This document shows, piece after piece, positions 17,346 through 26,305 of a stretch of 56,336 nt of DNA (its first letter is position 1; every line of letters starts with the position of its first letter). Where the stretch lies: the IMG/VR virus record IMGVR_UViG_3300017917_003998, positions 1 through 56,336 of that record; one strand, 5' to 3'. Below the pieces are notes generated by a model, which did not search any database, had not been told where the DNA came from, and saw only the letters and a program-made list of their open reading frames with translations. Origin of the DNA: a virus. A program made the translations under genes and the position numbers.

Positions 17346-18826
17346 AATAATTCTCCATCATTTGCATTTTGATCATTCAATTGATATTGCTCTCTTTGCC
17401 TTGTTACGACATCATGCAACGAGCCTCGCTCTTCAATTTTAAAATTTTGAACATTATAATTTAAGTAATTTTGCGACCATATTTCTTTGCCAGAAGCGTC
17501 TAATCTTCTAACCAAATCCTGATGTCCAGCCGCTTCTCTACCTTGAAATCTAGTTTTGGTTGGGATAAGTTTATGAGTTCCAAAATGTTGACCATCTAAA
17601 GCTAATTCATCTAAAGTTTTTCTTCTAAAAATAGCTACAAATGAAGCAAACCATTGCAATCTATCTGAGAGAGCAATCGCAGAACTATCATCAATGACTG
17701 CAGATGCAGTCCTATTAAAATTTTCTCCAGTTCTATTGAGCTGCATCGCTGTGACAATTGGACAATTAATTTCTTCAGAAATTCTTTTTAGTTTATCAAT
17801 TTTATCTCCTATTGCCTGATGCTCTGCCCAATTTTGTCCGACTTTTTCTCCAGTTAGTTTAACGTAATCGTAAGCAATTAACGCTTGATTTCCTCTTCCA
17901 ACTTTTGATAAATACCATCTACGAATCATAGAGCAAATTTGGTCAATATTTTTACTACCAACATGATAATGATAATGTTCATAATTTTTTACTTGTGCCC
18001 AAGCTGCTCTAACTTTTTTAGTCATCTCTTCATTTTTCCGCCAGTTTCCGGTTTCAAGATACCACATTGGAACATCTGATATTGAAGATACCATTCTTAA
18101 TTGTATATCGAAAGTTTGCATTTCTGTATCTAAGATTAGTGTTTTTACTTTATTTTTAGGATTTCTACCAACATTAAAACATATATCATTAATCCAGGTA
18201 GATTTTCCTTGGCCTGGACGACTTACAATTGCGTAAATATTTCCATTTTTCAAACCACCATAAAGCCTATTAAATTCTGGATAACTAGTAATTAAGCCAA
18301 CATCTTCTTTTGGGTTGTTTCCTAATTCTTCAATTATATCTTCTATTCCTTCAAATAAATTAATTGGTTCATCATTTGATATATAAGATGATATTTTATT
18401 GTTATAAATTGAATCGGCTTCGGCAATAATTTTATCAACCGAATCTTCTCCATTTTTTATAATAAAATTTTTTAATTTTTCTGCAGTTTGAACAATTTCT
18501 CTTCTTATTCTTAATTTAATTAATTCTTTACAAGCATTAATTGTGGCTTGTTCTGTAATTTGTGAAAAACTTAAATTTTCTATATAATCAAATATATTAA
18601 TATCATCTTTAAAAGAAATTCCAAGATTTTTTATCTTTTCTGCTAAAAGCACTTTATCTACTTTTTCGCCCTTATGATATATATTTTTATAAACCGAATA
18701 GATGGTCGAATGAACGTCATTAAAAAAATCTCCATCATTTAAAAAAATATCTACTTCTGGAAATAAATTTTGATATTTAATAAGCCCGCTTAAGACGTGT
18801 CTTTCGACTTGTACAGAATATATCAT
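17342..18826 (-). CDS. dnaB: Replicative DNA helicase, DnaB family
   Basis: This 494-residue hexameric helicase of the RecA-like superfamily unwinds DNA at the fork. The N-terminal domain begins VERHVLSGLIKYQNLFPEV, as in DnaB. The motor domain has the Walker A region IVSRPGQGKSTWINDI, LILDTEMQ, a Walker B-like ALIAYDYVKLTG, then CPIVTAMQLNRTGENFNRTASAVIDDSSAIALSDRL and a late FQGREAAGHQDLVRRLD. It is the first gene of a transcription unit that continues with thyX, primase and nuclease, each overlapping the next. Its promoter sits eight bases upstream of the ATG, so a leaderless mRNA is predicted. Confidence 0.92.
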   Translation of the reverse strand: MIYSVQVERHVLSGLIKYQNLFPEVDIFLNDGDFFNDVHSTIYSVYKNIYHKGEKVDKVLLAEKIKNLGISFKDDINIFDYIENLSFSQITEQATINACKELIKLRIRREIVQTAEKLKNFIIKNGEDSVDKIIAEADSIYNNKISSYISNDEPINLFEGIEDIIEELGNNPKEDVGLITSYPEFNRLYGGLKNGNIYAIVSRPGQGKSTWINDICFNVGRNPKNKVKTLILDTEMQTFDIQLRMVSSISDVPMWYLETGNWRKNEEMTKKVRAAWAQVKNYEHYHYHVGSKNIDQICSMIRRWYLSKVGRGNQALIAYDYVKLTGEKVGQNWAEHQAIGDKIDKLKRISEEINCPIVTAMQLNRTGENFNRTASAVIDDSSAIALSDRLQWFASFVAIFRRKTLDELALDGQHFGTHKLIPTKTRFQGREAAGHQDLVRRLDASGKEIWSQNYLNYNVQNFKIEERGSLHDVVTRQREQYQLNDQNANDGELL

Positions 18827-18834
18827 TAAGTATT

Positions 18835-18863
18835 ATAATACTTTAATAAAAAATAAAAGTCAA
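18835..18863 (-). promoter_or_regulatory. Sigma-70-type promoter, leaderless geometry, for the helicase operon
   Basis: Minus strand: TTGACT, 17-base spacer, TATTAT, eight bases to the ATG at 18826. A TATAAT overlaps three bases closer to the ATG, but with a 20-base spacer to the same -35 box. It lies in the 40-base gap between two genes. Confidence 0.7.
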
Positions 18864-18866
18864 GTT

Positions 18867-19145
18867 TTAATCTTTATTTTGGTCTTCGTCTTCATCTTCT
18901 GATGAATTTTTTCTTGCAATTTGGTCTGTAGTAGCTTCTAAATTTAATTGATCTATACTTTGGCTCCATGTATTTACATAATATAAAAGAGCCATAGCAT
19001 TTATTTGATTATCAAATTTTGTAAAAACTTGAGGCTCTCCTTTGCTGGAAAAATTAAACATGATATACCCACCAAAACTGCATTCATCAATTTGCTTTAA
19101 AAGAGAATCTGGTAATTTAAAACTTTTCTTTTTATTTGTCACCAA
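18867..19145 (-). CDS. Small acidic-tailed hypothetical protein
   Basis: This 92-residue protein of unknown function is encoded between the helicase and a small nuclease. It has a basic N-terminus (MVTNKKKSFKLPDSLLKQIDE), a central beta-rich segment (GGYIMFNFSSKGEPQVFTKFD) and a highly acidic C-terminus (SSEDEDEDQNKD), an arrangement often seen in small phage replication or DNA-binding proteins. No catalytic motif is visible. The gene ends just upstream of the helicase promoter and is 12 bases downstream of the nuclease gene, so it belongs to the recA transcription unit. Confidence 0.6.
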   Translation of the reverse strand: MVTNKKKSFKLPDSLLKQIDECSFGGYIMFNFSSKGEPQVFTKFDNQINAMALLYYVNTWSQSIDQLNLEATTDQIARKNSSEDEDEDQNKD

Positions 19146-19157
19146 ACATTTTTACAC

Positions 19158-19577
19158 TTAAATAATCAAAATTCCGCATTTTTCTTCTATATATTGTGGT
19201 GATAAATTTTTCAAGTCATCCTCATATAATTCTATGAACTTAAATTGATTCATATCAAGCCATTTTTCTTTTTTTACATCTCTTTTTATGCTTTGAAGAT
19301 ATTTTAATCTAGAATTATCATGAAAGAATTTATTAAATGATTCATGCTGATTCCCCTGTATCTCAACCGCTATCTTTTTTGTTGCATTTAATAAATCTAC
19401 TTTAAGCATGCTTCCATAAACTGGAAATTCTTCGTATACAATATGATTTTTCCAATACGGATAAAAGAATTGCTTAAACTTATATTGAAGTTTGCTTCTA
19501 CTTTTGCCTTCCCAATCTATTAGATATCTTCTTACATTTTTGTTAACGAGTTTTCCGTTAACATTTAATAATCTCAT
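19158..19577 (-). CDS. Small endonuclease of the PD-(D/E)XK type (DUF559/VSR-like)
   Basis: This 139-residue protein has a core that reads EEFPVYGSMLKVDLLNATKK, then IAVEIQGNQHESFNKFFHDN and, after a gap, WLDMNQFKFIELYEDDL. The spacing D...E-x-Q with a following helix and a final beta strand fits very-short-patch-repair-like and DUF559-type endonucleases, which use D-(x)n-E-x-Q/K to bind metal. It may act as a nicking or junction-resolving nuclease alongside RecA: the ATG overlaps the end of recA by four bases. Substrate specificity cannot be read from the sequence. Confidence 0.6.
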   Translation of the reverse strand: MRLLNVNGKLVNKNVRRYLIDWEGKSRSKLQYKFKQFFYPYWKNHIVYEEFPVYGSMLKVDLLNATKKIAVEIQGNQHESFNKFFHDNSRLKYLQSIKRDVKKEKWLDMNQFKFIELYEDDLKNLSPQYIEEKCGILII

Positions 19578-20716
19578 GACGCAAGAGTTTTAATGAATTT
19601 ATTATAAAAATAATCTACGATTGGTTTATTTTCTTCTAGGTACGTTCTTAGGTTATCAATGCCTTGGTGCTGTTTCTTCAATTCTAAATTAACATTTTTG
19701 AGTTCTTCAATAATCTCGTCTGAAAAGGTAACCCATGCTCCTTTTGCAGTAGCAAACTCCCAAGAAAGAATTTGATCAATAACTTCATATTCTCTCCAAA
19801 CAGATGATCCATCTTTACGACCATATTTGATAGGATATTGAACTTTCGAATTGGTAGATTCATTGGTTGATTTCTTAATAGCAATTTTAACATTATGACC
19901 AATAATTTTATTTTTTACTGGATCATATTTATCATTTGGTTTTTCAAGAATAAGATCTTTATTAAACTTTGGTTCGAATTCAAGAATCCAGTTGGCAAAA
20001 TGCAATAATGCATTTCCACCAGTTGCAGTAGTTTGACGAATATCTTTGTTTGCAGCATAGGGATCAAGTTTAATATCGGATCGAACTTGACTAATAAAAA
20101 TGGCAATATGACCACGTTTAGATAAAGCGAGAGAAATCTTTTTCATTAACATTGATGAAATTACTGCTCCTCCTGCGACTTTGGTAGCTTCTGTCATGCT
20201 TTTTTGAGCGTCTCCTTTAGTCATCAATCCATCAACTGAATCAAGTATAAAAATATATCTTTTGTTTTCTTCATTAGATTGGACCAAGTCTTTCATTAAT
20301 TCTGAGACTGTTTCAAAAATATTACATTCAAATACAAAACAAGTTCCATCCGTCCATTCTTTTGGATCAGTTACGAACTTAATTCCAGAGCGCTCTTTAA
20401 TTTCTTTGCTTAATCTTCCTTCTGCTTTAAACAGTAAAGCCCTTGAATTTTCTACTGATTTAAGAAAGTTTTTTGTTACTTCAAGTGCTTCCGAAGTTTT
20501 ACCGCCCTCATTCATTCCGATAAACCTATGCAAACCTGGAGATAAACCGCCACCCGTAGCAATATCAAGATTTAAACTACCGGTTGAGACTTTATAATAA
20601 ACTTCATCTTCAAAATTATAATGATCTTCCTTGTTGTCTTTTAAAAATGATAATAATCTATCTGATGCACTTGGACCAGATAATCCCGTGATTTCTTCTT
20701 TAGGTTTTTTTGCCAT
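19574..20716 (-). CDS. recA: RecA/UvsX-type recombinase
   Basis: This 380-residue recombinase forms filaments on ssDNA and drives strand exchange. It has the RecA layout: VSTGSLNLDIATGGGLSPG, the Walker A region FIGMNEGGKTSEALEV, the Walker B region YIFILDSVDGLM, then HIAIFISQVRSD and a DNA-binding loop region QTTATGGNALLHFANW. The Walker A glycine/lysine/threonine are intact. The C-terminal 80 residues are shorter and different from bacterial RecA, as in phage UvsX-type proteins. Likely partners here are the RecB-like nuclease, the small endonuclease and the putative annealing protein. Start and stop overlap the neighbouring genes. Confidence 0.92.
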   Translation of the reverse strand: MAKKPKEEITGLSGPSASDRLLSFLKDNKEDHYNFEDEVYYKVSTGSLNLDIATGGGLSPGLHRFIGMNEGGKTSEALEVTKNFLKSVENSRALLFKAEGRLSKEIKERSGIKFVTDPKEWTDGTCFVFECNIFETVSELMKDLVQSNEENKRYIFILDSVDGLMTKGDAQKSMTEATKVAGGAVISSMLMKKISLALSKRGHIAIFISQVRSDIKLDPYAANKDIRQTTATGGNALLHFANWILEFEPKFNKDLILEKPNDKYDPVKNKIIGHNVKIAIKKSTNESTNSKVQYPIKYGRKDGSSVWREYEVIDQILSWEFATAKGAWVTFSDEIIEELKNVNLELKKQHQGIDNLRTYLEENKPIVDYFYNKFIKTLAS

Positions 20717-21041
20717 ATCTTATAAATTGTAACAAAGTTTTAGGTTTTTGGCAAATGTTTTTATCTTCACCAATTTTATTTTTTTGTAGATGTATTTTTT
20801 CTGGTTTTTTAATTATCAAATATTTCTTTTTATCTTCTGTCACTAAAAATCTTTTACCATCTTCCGTAAGAAACCAAGCTAATGAGGGTAATTTTATATC
20901 ATTTAAATTATTCCAAAACGAATATTTCGTATAAATTTTAATTAAATTTTGCGCTATTTTTATTTCTCGTGGCCAATTTATTTTATCTTTTATAAATTTT
21001 TTTATAATAAATTGACATAATTTGTGTTTTGTAATTTTCAA
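20700..21041 (-). CDS. Small hypothetical protein, first gene of the recA unit
   Basis: This 113-residue basic protein of unknown function starts with TTG (MKITKHKLCQFIIKKF); no internal methionine offers another start. The middle reads LPSLAWFLTEDGKRFLVTEDKKKYLII and may be a small beta hairpin domain. It overlaps the recA start by 17 bases. A near-consensus promoter lies immediately upstream, and its -10 box ends exactly six bases before this TTG, so the start fits the leaderless geometry found at other genes. A TTG at the very 5' end of an mRNA would be unusual and needs experimental proof. Confidence 0.6.
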   Translation of the reverse strand: MKITKHKLCQFIIKKFIKDKINWPREIKIAQNLIKIYTKYSFWNNLNDIKLPSLAWFLTEDGKRFLVTEDKKKYLIIKKPEKIHLQKNKIGEDKNICQKPKTLLQFIRYGKKT

Positions 21042-21047
21042 TAAATT

Positions 21048-21076
21048 ATTGTATTTAACTATTAACCAGTTGTCAA
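21048..21076 (-). promoter_or_regulatory. Sigma-70-type promoter for the recA unit
   Basis: Minus strand: TTGACA, 17-base spacer, TACAAT, then six bases to the TTG start at 21041. It sits between the sugar island and the recombination genes, and is the only obvious promoter before recA. Confidence 0.75.
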
Positions 21077-21077
21077 G

Positions 21078-22052
21078 TCATGAATTATTAATATAGTGAT
21101 TTATTGTGATCTTTAAACCATCTTGAAATTTAATTTTAGGAAACCAATTTAATTCTTTATTTATTTTACTATTATTTATTGCATATCTAAAATCGTGTCC
21201 TTTTCTATCTTCTACGAATTGTATATGATCAATTGAATTTTTGTCCATAGTCTTGCATATGGCTTCAATTATTTGCAAATTAGTTTTTTCACATTCACCG
21301 CCAATATTATATGTTTCTCCAATTTTTCCATTTAAAAGAATCTCCCATACTGCTTCACAATGATCATTTACAAAAATCCAGTCTCTTACATTTTGTCCAT
21401 TCCCATATACTGGTATTTTTTTATTATTTAAAATAGAATTAATAACTACAGGTATAAATTTTTCATTATGTTGATTTGGTCCATAATTATTTGAACAGTT
21501 TGAAATCGTTAATGGTAATTTAAAAGTATGATAATATGCTCTTACAAAAAAATCACTAGCAGCTTTTGAGGCTGAATAAGGTGAGTTTGGAGCGTATGGA
21601 GATAATTCGGTAAATTTACCTTCTAAACCTAAACTTCCATAAACTTCATCGGTTGAAATATGGTGAAATCTAATATTAGGAAATTCTCTACATATTTCTA
21701 ATAAATTAAAAGTGCCTAAAACATTTGATTGAATAAATTTCCTTGGGCTTTCTATAGAATTATCTACATGGCTTTCTGCTGCAAAATGCACTATATGAGT
21801 TATATCATGTTCTTTTAATATATTTTTAAATATTTTAATATCTGCCTCAGAATTTAAATTATCAAGCCATATATCATAAAAATAGTATTTTGGATTATTT
21901 TGAAATAATTTTATATTGTTTTTATTTGCCGCTGAAGATAATCTACTTGGGCAGTCAATATTAATAATTTTTTTTACTCTTTGTTTATCAATTATTAGAT
22001 TAATGAAATTTGATCCAATAAAACCCATGCCGCCAGTCACTATTAAATTCAT
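21078..22052 (-). CDS. rmlB: dTDP-glucose 4,6-dehydratase (RmlB-like)
   Basis: This 324-residue short-chain dehydrogenase converts an NDP-glucose to the 4-keto-6-deoxy sugar, the first committed step to rhamnose and other 6-deoxyhexoses. It shows the NAD-binding IVTGGMGFIGSNFINL, HFAAESHVDNSIESP, the family-specific ISTDEVYGSLG, the active-site YSASKAASD (Y-x3-K), and SNNYGPNQHNEKFIPVVI. The length equals that of RmlB. No rmlA, rmlC or rmlD is clear nearby, but the SDR at 35609 resembles the bifunctional epimerase/reductase that finishes UDP-rhamnose in eukaryotes. It is the last gene of the long minus-strand sugar island. Confidence 0.9.
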   Translation of the reverse strand: MNLIVTGGMGFIGSNFINLIIDKQRVKKIINIDCPSRLSSAANKNNIKLFQNNPKYYFYDIWLDNLNSEADIKIFKNILKEHDITHIVHFAAESHVDNSIESPRKFIQSNVLGTFNLLEICREFPNIRFHHISTDEVYGSLGLEGKFTELSPYAPNSPYSASKAASDFFVRAYYHTFKLPLTISNCSNNYGPNQHNEKFIPVVINSILNNKKIPVYGNGQNVRDWIFVNDHCEAVWEILLNGKIGETYNIGGECEKTNLQIIEAICKTMDKNSIDHIQFVEDRKGHDFRYAINNSKINKELNWFPKIKFQDGLKITINHYINNS

Positions 22053-22062
22053 TATTAATTAA

Positions 22063-22692
22063 TTATTTTATTCTTTTTATAATAATTAAAAAATTATCAT
22101 AAGATGAGTATGGCGTGTCATTTCTCAAATCTATTTTTGCAATATTATAATTGGTATTTAAATTTTTAGAAATTTCGTCGAACCATATTTCTGGCTGTTG
22201 ACAATCTTCTATAATTAGAATTCCATTTAATTTTAATTTATCTAAATAGTTATTTGTAACAAACAGAACGTCCGAAAAAATATGACTTCCATCATCTATT
22301 ATAATATCGAACATAATTTGATTAAATTTATTTTTTATTTCTAAATTCTTTATATCTGAAAATAAATATGTAAATTCCGAACGTTTATATTCTGGTAAAA
22401 TACTATCAATAATATCTACTCCATAAATATTACTATTTTTAAAAAAATCTTTCCATGCACATAAAGATCCGCCTTTTTGTATTCCTATCTCTAATATATC
22501 TAAATTAGACTCTTTATCAAACTGATCGAACAAATGATCGTAAGCTTTGCCATAAGAATGGCCAATAATTGGTTCTGGATTATTAGATATTTCCCAACTA
22601 TCTAAACATTTATATATATTTTTTATTGACCCATGATTTTTATCGGTTTTATATTTTAATAAAATTTCGGAGATCTTAGAATTTTGATTCAT
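22063..22692 (-). CDS. Class I SAM-dependent methyltransferase (Methyltransf_24-like)
   Basis: This 209-residue Rossmann methyltransferase has the SAM-binding start ILEIGIQKGGSLCAWKDFF and IYGVDIIDS, then the acidic/core strand DIIIDDGSHIFSDVL, and ends with GILIIEDCQQPEIWF. The D-D-G-S-H motif is typical of the sugar and cephalosporin-hydroxylase-like group, in which the aspartates and histidine can bind a metal. A likely job is O-methylation of a deoxysugar or glycan terminus. It lies between Gmd and RmlB in the same operon (one base after Gmd, ten before RmlB). It is related in type to the protein at 26306. Confidence 0.75.
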   Translation of the reverse strand: MNQNSKISEILLKYKTDKNHGSIKNIYKCLDSWEISNNPEPIIGHSYGKAYDHLFDQFDKESNLDILEIGIQKGGSLCAWKDFFKNSNIYGVDIIDSILPEYKRSEFTYLFSDIKNLEIKNKFNQIMFDIIIDDGSHIFSDVLFVTNNYLDKLKLNGILIIEDCQQPEIWFDEISKNLNTNYNIAKIDLRNDTPYSSYDNFLIIIKRIK

Positions 22693-22693
22693 A

Positions 22694-23860
22694 TTATTTA
22701 TAATTTTTTATATCAAAATCTATCATTTTTTTAACTAAGTCATCAAAAGAGACTTTAGGTTTCCAATTCAATTCTTTTCTAGCTTTTGATGAATCACCGA
22801 GCAATAATTCAACTTCTGCAGGTCTATAAAATTTAGAATTTATTTTAACTAGCAAAATATAATTTCCATCTTTATTTTTATAATAGAATCCTTCATCTTC
22901 ATCTCTTCCATCGCCTATATAAATCCAGCCGCCATTTATTCCAACGTTTGAAAAACCTTTTTCTACAAATTCTCTTATGCTATGTGTTTCATTAGAAGAT
23001 AAGACATATTCCTTAGGAATACCATCGTAATTTAGATTAAATTTATCTTGATTTAACATCATCCATACTCCTTCAATAAAATCTTCTGCATCGCTCCAAT
23101 CTCTTTTCGCGTCTAAATTGCCTAATTCTAATGGATTAAAATCTAGATTATTCTTTATAGCATAATTAATTCTAGCTATATTTTTTGTTATCTTTCTTGT
23201 CACAAATTCTTCGCCCCTTCTTGTACCTTCATGATTAAAAAGCCATCCTTGAATTGCGTATAGATTGTATGATTCTCTGTAAACTTTTACAAGTTGCCTT
23301 GAAGCAGCTTTGCTTGCTCCATAAGGGCTCCTTGGTTTTAACGGATGTTTTTCATCTTGAGGAGTATATTCTACATTACCAAATTCTTCACTTGATCCAG
23401 CTTGATAAAATCTACAAGATGGTTTATATAATCTTATAGCTTCTAAAATATCCAAAACAGCAGTAGAATTTGTTTGCCATGTTTGCCTAGAGAAATCCCA
23501 ACTACTTGCGACAAAACTTTGCGCGGCGAAATTAATGAAATAGTCTGGTTGTAATTTTTCTATTGTTCTTGATATAGCATGAGAATCAGTTAGATCAAAA
23601 TTTATTAATTTAAATCGATCAGATTTTATATGTTTTATATTTTCATGATTATAGACGCTTAATCTTCTTACTCCGCCGAATATTAAATAATCTGTATTTT
23701 TCAATAAAAAATCTACCATATGACTTCCATCTTGTCCCGTTACGCCTGTAACTACAATGACTTTTTTATCAGAAATTAATTTACTGGCATCTTCTATATT
23801 TAGGATATTTGCCGTGTCTATCTTTTTCCCGTAATAAGTTTCTGCAATATTAATGTTCAT
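22694..23860 (-). CDS. gmd: GDP-mannose 4,6-dehydratase
   Basis: This 388-residue enzyme converts GDP-mannose to GDP-4-keto-6-deoxymannose, the branch point to GDP-fucose, GDP-colitose and related sugars. Gmd hallmarks are VVTGVTGQDGSHMVDFLL, GGVRRLS, FAAQSFVASSWDFSRQT, GSSEEFGNV, the catalytic YGASKAASRQLV, and FNHEGTRRGEEFVTRKI. The loop after residue 300 (GDGRDEDEGFYYKNKDG) is an insertion of phage/marine type. Its own promoter lies six bases before the ATG. A clear GDP-fucose synthase is not seen, so the 4-keto product may go to the RfbH-like dehydratase or to a host enzyme. Confidence 0.92.
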   Translation of the reverse strand: MNINIAETYYGKKIDTANILNIEDASKLISDKKVIVVTGVTGQDGSHMVDFLLKNTDYLIFGGVRRLSVYNHENIKHIKSDRFKLINFDLTDSHAISRTIEKLQPDYFINFAAQSFVASSWDFSRQTWQTNSTAVLDILEAIRLYKPSCRFYQAGSSEEFGNVEYTPQDEKHPLKPRSPYGASKAASRQLVKVYRESYNLYAIQGWLFNHEGTRRGEEFVTRKITKNIARINYAIKNNLDFNPLELGNLDAKRDWSDAEDFIEGVWMMLNQDKFNLNYDGIPKEYVLSSNETHSIREFVEKGFSNVGINGGWIYIGDGRDEDEGFYYKNKDGNYILLVKINSKFYRPAEVELLLGDSSKARKELNWKPKVSFDDLVKKMIDFDIKNYK

Positions 23861-23866
23861 TATTTA

Positions 23867-23894
23867 ATTATACTTGATTTACCTAATATTTCAA
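23867..23894 (-). promoter_or_regulatory. Sigma-70-type promoter, leaderless geometry, for gmd-methyltransferase-rmlB
   Basis: Minus strand: TTGAAA, 16-base spacer, TATAAT, then six bases to the ATG at 23860. It lies in the 44-base gap after the DUF5672 gene and gives the last three genes of the island their own transcript. Confidence 0.65.
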
Positions 23895-23904
23895 TATTAA
23901 ATAT

Positions 23905-24573
23905 TTAACAAATATAAGAATCAAAATCTTTTTTATATTTTATATTCTCTCCACCAAAATTATGAAAACAAAATGGTTTTATATTAAAATATTCTGGAAA
24001 TATTTCTTCGTGAGAAAAATATTTCGCAATTTCTGGTGGGGCATATTTAATGCCATTTTTTAAAAATAAATTCCTATTCCATACGCAAATTTGAGTATCT
24101 TCATTATAATTATTATCGTATGAAATCCATGACATATTAAATCTCTTAGGAATATCTAATAGTTTTTTGCTTCGTAAAGATACGCTATTGCCTATTTCTA
24201 TTATATTCCCTTGATAGTCTTTTAAATGTTTGTGGCCCCATTTTGCTCCAATATAATCATATTCTAAAAATTCTTCTCTCCAAGATGATGAATTCACAAT
24301 AAAACCGTCATCATGAATCAATATAACGAAATCGCTATATATATAATCTGTTAAGTTATATACTATCTGACGATTCCATTCTTCTATACTTGATATTTTT
24401 TCTATGTATTCATATTGTATTTTACTTGGTAAATTTTTTGGTTTTTCATGAGTAATAATTTTTATATCAAAAAAATTTATATCTCTTGAGCTATACATTA
24501 AAGCTTTAATTGTTTGATCTACATCAATAGATGTCATCGCCGCGAGAGTTACATTGGGCAAATTTAATTTCAT
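23905..24573 (-). CDS. DUF5672-type putative glycosyltransferase (copy 1)
   Basis: This 222-residue protein carries the DUF5672 pattern: PNVTLAAMTSIDVDQTIKAL near the start, IKIITHEKP, then FVILIHDDGFIVNSSSWREE with an acidic D-D-G, FLEYDYIGAKWG, and ending HEEIFPEYFNIKPFCFHNFGG. DUF5672 proteins are found beside glycosyltransferases and are thought to transfer sugars, the H-D-D serving like a DxD motif. The second copy at 31349 is similar along its full length, so one probably arose by duplication within this island. It overlaps the GT11 gene upstream by four bases. Donor and acceptor unknown. Confidence 0.8.
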   Translation of the reverse strand: MKLNLPNVTLAAMTSIDVDQTIKALMYSSRDINFFDIKIITHEKPKNLPSKIQYEYIEKISSIEEWNRQIVYNLTDYIYSDFVILIHDDGFIVNSSSWREEFLEYDYIGAKWGHKHLKDYQGNIIEIGNSVSLRSKKLLDIPKRFNMSWISYDNNYNEDTQICVWNRNLFLKNGIKYAPPEIAKYFSHEEIFPEYFNIKPFCFHNFGGENIKYKKDFDSYIC

Positions 24574-25334
24574 ATATAAATAAAACCATCTGTTTTTATA
24601 TCAATTGGGTAAAAACCAAGTTCAGGTTTATTATAATTCAACCAATTATTGGGCGCAATTACTTTTTCTTTTTCTTTTAACCAAGCTGGCCACCAAGCGA
24701 AAGATGAATTACTAATAATAGTATATCTTGAATTTAATAATAATAGAAAATCTGTTTTCATATCTTCTGATAGATTTTCTATATGTGGAAAAGAATTAGA
24801 AGCTTCATTTTGATCATCAGTAATAATCAAAAATTTAATATCTTTTTTTATATTTTTAATATAATTAATAGATTTTTGGTAATAATCTTTATTTAAAAAC
24901 CAATGATTATGATTTTTATAATCTGTTCCCCTTAGATGAATATAACAAAAATCTTTCGGGTTATATTTATTCAATAAAAATTTTGCTTTTTCAGAAAGAG
25001 CTAAATTGAACCAGCTTCGTACAATTTTTTCATAGTCTTTGTAATATCTAGGAGATTGAAAAAATCCCGAGATCTTTGTAAAATCAGGAATTTGAAATAT
25101 TTGCGGATTAAATGTTTGTAGATTATGATCTTCATTAAAAATAAATTTTATATCACCATCTTTTTTTCCTAATTCAATATTTTCAAAAAAATCTTTGACA
25201 TGCATTCCTTCAGTAGAAGGTTCGCCGATTTCTTCTATATAAAAATTATAATTATTTTTTAACGCTATAAGTCTACAAATAACATATTGAAATATTTGAT
25301 TGCCTAAACGACCTTTAAGAGATATTGATATCAT
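24570..25334 (-). CDS. GT11 family glycosyltransferase (alpha-1,2-fucosyltransferase-like), copy 1
   Basis: This 254-residue GT-B enzyme of the GT11 type transfers L-fucose (or a related 6-deoxyhexose such as colitose) from its GDP derivative. The start LKGRLGNQIFQYVICRLIA is the family signature, followed by CYIHLRGTDYKN (H-x-R-G-x-D-Y, donor site), FLIITDDQ and finally TIISNSSFAWWPAWL. Copies 2 and 3 lie at 30416 and 34836. GDP-4-keto-6-deoxymannose could come from gmd in the same island, but no clear fucose synthase is seen. It overlaps neighbours on both sides (4 and 20 bases). Confidence 0.88.
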   Translation of the reverse strand: MISISLKGRLGNQIFQYVICRLIALKNNYNFYIEEIGEPSTEGMHVKDFFENIELGKKDGDIKFIFNEDHNLQTFNPQIFQIPDFTKISGFFQSPRYYKDYEKIVRSWFNLALSEKAKFLLNKYNPKDFCYIHLRGTDYKNHNHWFLNKDYYQKSINYIKNIKKDIKFLIITDDQNEASNSFPHIENLSEDMKTDFLLLLNSRYTIISNSSFAWWPAWLKEKEKVIAPNNWLNYNKPELGFYPIDIKTDGFIYI

Positions 25335-26298
25335 ATATTTTTAATATATTATTATACAGATTTTTTATATCTAATTTAGATAAATCAAATATCTTCATTA
25401 ATTCAAACAGATAAGAATTTTGTATCAAAAGGTCTTTAGTTATATCAAAAAAAGAATTAACAAATAAGACAGGGATACCTTTAAAAATTTCTTCTAAATA
25501 TTTACTTTTTTCTAAAATTGGTACCCTTCTCATGTATAAAGTTTCCCAATCTCTTGAGCATTCACAACCTATAGCATTCCCATCGCAACATAACATAAAT
25601 TTATGTTTTTTTATTGCTGTTAGATAATTTTGATAATGAATAGGCTCTATCCCTATTGGGGATTCTATCGTAACATAATCTTCTTTTTTAAATTTTTCAT
25701 TTATTTCAATTCTTTTATTATTTACTCCAACGCTATGGTTTATATATAATAGATTTTCTAATTCTAAATTTAATTCTGTATCTATATTTTTTATCAAGAC
25801 TTCGTGCCTGTAGTCTGATGGGAATAATTTTCTTTGTATTCCATATGGAATAGGATGAACCTTACCCCCAAATGATATGCAATTAGAAGCATATATCCCT
25901 AATACATTTGATGGGATTTTATCAAAAATTTCGTCGTCTATAGGAGTATCTTCAAATCCAGTAAAAATTATAAAATTCATATCATTTAATTGAGCGCATA
26001 ATTTTAATAAATCTTCATTTTTTAATTGTTCTAATCTAAAAAGTTTAAATTTTTTACTTTCTTCATTTATCAACTCGTTATTTGTTAGCTTTGCATTTCT
26101 ATGATAAAGTCTAATATTATCTATAAATAATGTCATTATTTTTTTCTTATTTTCTTTAAATTGATTATATTTATTTAAAAACTCTAAGTTGCTTAAATTT
26201 GCTGCTTTCATATATCCGCATGGGAGATGAGAACCAGATTGATCTCCAAAAGAATAATCAACATTATCTCTAATGTACGTAGGATCTAATAAAACCAT
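25315..26298 (-). CDS. Exostosin-like (GT47-type) putative glycosyltransferase
   Basis: This 327-residue protein has a C-terminal half that fits the exostosin pattern: HKFMLCCDGNAIGCECSRDWETLYMRRVPILEKS, then IPVLFVNSFFDITKDLL. In the family this is '..F.lcp.G...d..R.wEal..g.iPv......l......v...w'. The first half contains GGKVHPIPYGIQRKLFP and LYINHSVGVNNKR. The open frame begins at 26343 but would overlap the upstream methyltransferase by 38 bases. The ATG at 26298 leaves a seven-base gap and is chosen here. Its activity is likely sugar transfer, but donor and linkage cannot be read. Confidence 0.6.
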   Translation of the reverse strand: MVLLDPTYIRDNVDYSFGDQSGSHLPCGYMKAANLSNLEFLNKYNQFKENKKKIMTLFIDNIRLYHRNAKLTNNELINEESKKFKLFRLEQLKNEDLLKLCAQLNDMNFIIFTGFEDTPIDDEIFDKIPSNVLGIYASNCISFGGKVHPIPYGIQRKLFPSDYRHEVLIKNIDTELNLELENLLYINHSVGVNNKRIEINEKFKKEDYVTIESPIGIEPIHYQNYLTAIKKHKFMLCCDGNAIGCECSRDWETLYMRRVPILEKSKYLEEIFKGIPVLFVNSFFDITKDLLIQNSYLFELMKIFDLSKLDIKNLYNNILKIYDINIS

Positions 26299-26305
26299 AA
26301 TATGC